Source: CAZXNF01 sp050741255 (lineage in GTDB: Bacteria; Pseudomonadota; Gammaproteobacteria; Burkholderiales; SG8-41). Taken from it: a stretch of DNA of 6,688 nucleotides. Shown in pieces: positions 5,823-6,688 of this stretch. Numbering within the stretch: position 1 is the stretch's first letter; every line of letters begins with the position of its first letter. Position numbers and translations under genes: made by a program. The stretch is from assembly GCA_050741255.1 (NCBI GenBank), contig JBOIEQ010000200.1, positions 1 to 6,688 on the forward strand, written 5' to 3'. The notes beneath the pieces were generated by a model, which saw nothing but the letters and a program-made list of their open reading frames with translations, was not told the DNA's origin and did no database searches.

Positions 5823-6526
5823 TACGCCGGCCGCTTCAGATACTCCGTGAAGAACGCCAGCATCTCCGTCCACGACGCCCGCGACGCGCGCTCGCGGTAG
5901 CTGGCGGAGATGAAATTCTGGAACGCGTGGCCGGTGTTGTTGTACGTGTGGAACTCATGCCACTTGCCGAGCCGGGTGAGCTCCGCATCGATCTTCTTCA
6001 CGTCGTCCGGTGACGGGTTGCCGTCCTCCGCACCGAAGAAGCCGATCATCGGGCACTGGATCCCGCTGGAACGCTCGAACGGACTCGGGCCTTCGCCGAG
6101 CGCCCGGAAGATGTTGCCGCCGTAGAACACCGCCGCCGCCTTGAATTCCGGATTGACGCAGGCCATGAGGTAGGTCACCCGGCCGCCCATGCAGAAGCCG
6201 GTGATGCCCAGCGGGCCGACCGTCATGCGCAGCGTTTTCAGGTGCGCGACCGTCGCGTTGATGTCGGCGATGATTTCGCGGTCGAGCAGCAGGCTCGTGC
6301 GCTTGGACGGCTCCGTGTCCGCCGGCTGGCGGTGGAACAGTTCCGGCGCGGCGACCACGTAGCCCTCGCGGTGCAGGCGGTGCACGGCATCCTGGATCTG
6401 CGCGTCCACGCCGCCCGCGTGCTGGGCGATGACGATCCCCGGATGCGCCGCGGGCTTGTCCGGAATGCCCATGTAAATGCGCATCGCCTTGCCGTCGACC
6501 TGCGTCGTATCCCAGCGTACCGTCAT
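5822..6526 (-). CDS. Dienelactone hydrolase family protein
   Basis: A 234-residue alpha/beta hydrolase of the dienelactone hydrolase family (PF01738), close to the usual length for carboxymethylenebutenolidase, which opens dienelactone in chloroaromatic breakdown. The nucleophile elbow is GFCMGG, with Cys112; the triad is completed by Asp168 (FFGAEDGN) and His200 (NTGHAFQNF). The glutamate that activates the cysteine in classical enzymes (Glu36, in a Q-E-x-x-G context) is replaced by His36 in AQHAGGVD. The substrate-binding arginine four residues after the histidine is Asn204. True dienelactone activity is therefore doubtful; a related ester or lactone is more likely. No signal peptide is seen, so it is cytoplasmic. 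The start is supported by GGGAGG seven bases upstream (6534-6539, reverse strand). It converges on the aldehyde dehydrogenase and has no catechol-pathway neighbours. Residue comparisons with Pseudomonas ClcD are from memory. Confidence 0.87.
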   Translation of the reverse strand: MTVRWDTTQVDGKAMRIYMGIPDKPAAHPGIVIAQHAGGVDAQIQDAVHRLHREGYVVAAPELFHRQPADTEPSKRTSLLLDREIIADINATVAHLKTLRMTVGPLGITGFCMGGRVTYLMACVNPEFKAAAVFYGGNIFRALGEGPSPFERSSGIQCPMIGFFGAEDGNPSPDDVKKIDAELTRLGKWHEFHTYNNTGHAFQNFISASYRERASRASWTEMLAFFTEYLKRPA

Positions 6527-6586
6527 GTTTCACCCTCCCGTTGAAATCGCGAGGGCGAAACTCTACCGGAATCTTCCCGCGTTGCG

Positions 6587-6688
6587 TCAGCGCATGGACG
6601 GCCCGCCGTCTTGCCGCAGGCCACCGCCGCCGCGACCGCCGCCACTGACATTGCCTCCGCCCTGCTGCACGGGGGCGCTGGCCGAGGG
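6587..6688 (-). CDS. Partial gene, glycine-rich C-terminus
   Basis: Reading the - strand from the right edge gives 33 residues and a TGA at 6587-6589, with mostly G or C at third codon positions. The tail is low-complexity: SAPVQQGGGNV, a run of Gly/Arg (about residues 15-25 of the visible part), then QDGGPSMR. The rest lies outside the window, so the family cannot be named. Gly/Arg-rich tails occur in RNA-binding and secreted proteins, but that is not evidence for either here. It ends 60 bases upstream of the hydrolase start on the same strand, so the two could be co-transcribed. Confidence 0.5.
   Translation of the reverse strand, partial: PSASAPVQQGGGNVSGGGRGGGGLRQDGGPSMR

Overview
The window is very GC-rich, with G or C at almost every third codon position. 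Gene content and sequence style suggest a Pseudomonadota (proteobacterial) genome, probably from a beta- or gammaproteobacterial lineage. No rRNA, tRNA or taxon-specific marker is present, so the assignment cannot be taken further. The genes look chromosomal and largely housekeeping or catabolic. There are no transposase, phage, plasmid or CRISPR signatures.

Layout. Positions 1-161 hold no complete gene: a possible C-terminal remnant on the + strand and a strong hairpin. On the - strand, a class I SAM-dependent methyltransferase (724-1557) is followed after 28 bases by a DUF3455 lipoprotein (162-695), a probable two-gene operon. A 190-base intergenic region separates it from a divergent AraC-family regulator (1748-2755, +). 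A 121-base inverted-repeat element (2757-2877) begins two bases after the regulator's stop codon. Then, on the + strand, come a divergent member of the phosphosulfolactate synthase (ComA) family (2897-3670), a 3-methyladenine DNA glycosylase of the AAG/Mpg family only 10 bases later (3681-4235), and an aldehyde dehydrogenase resembling 2-oxoglutarate-semialdehyde dehydrogenases (4333-5772). A convergent dienelactone-hydrolase-family gene (5822-6526, -) follows, and a partial gene with a glycine-rich C-terminus enters from the right edge (6587-6688, -).

How the genes may work together. The AraC regulator and the methyltransferase/lipoprotein pair form a classic divergent arrangement, so the regulator may control the pair. 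That is inference from position. The ComA-like protein and the glycosylase are close enough for co-transcription but share no obvious pathway. The aldehyde dehydrogenase and the dienelactone-hydrolase-like enzyme could both act in carbon-source breakdown but are transcribed towards each other, so they are not one operon. I see no clear undescribed multi-gene system. The points most worth a second look are the inverted-repeat element, the altered active-site motifs of the ComA-like protein, and the replaced glutamate in the hydrolase.
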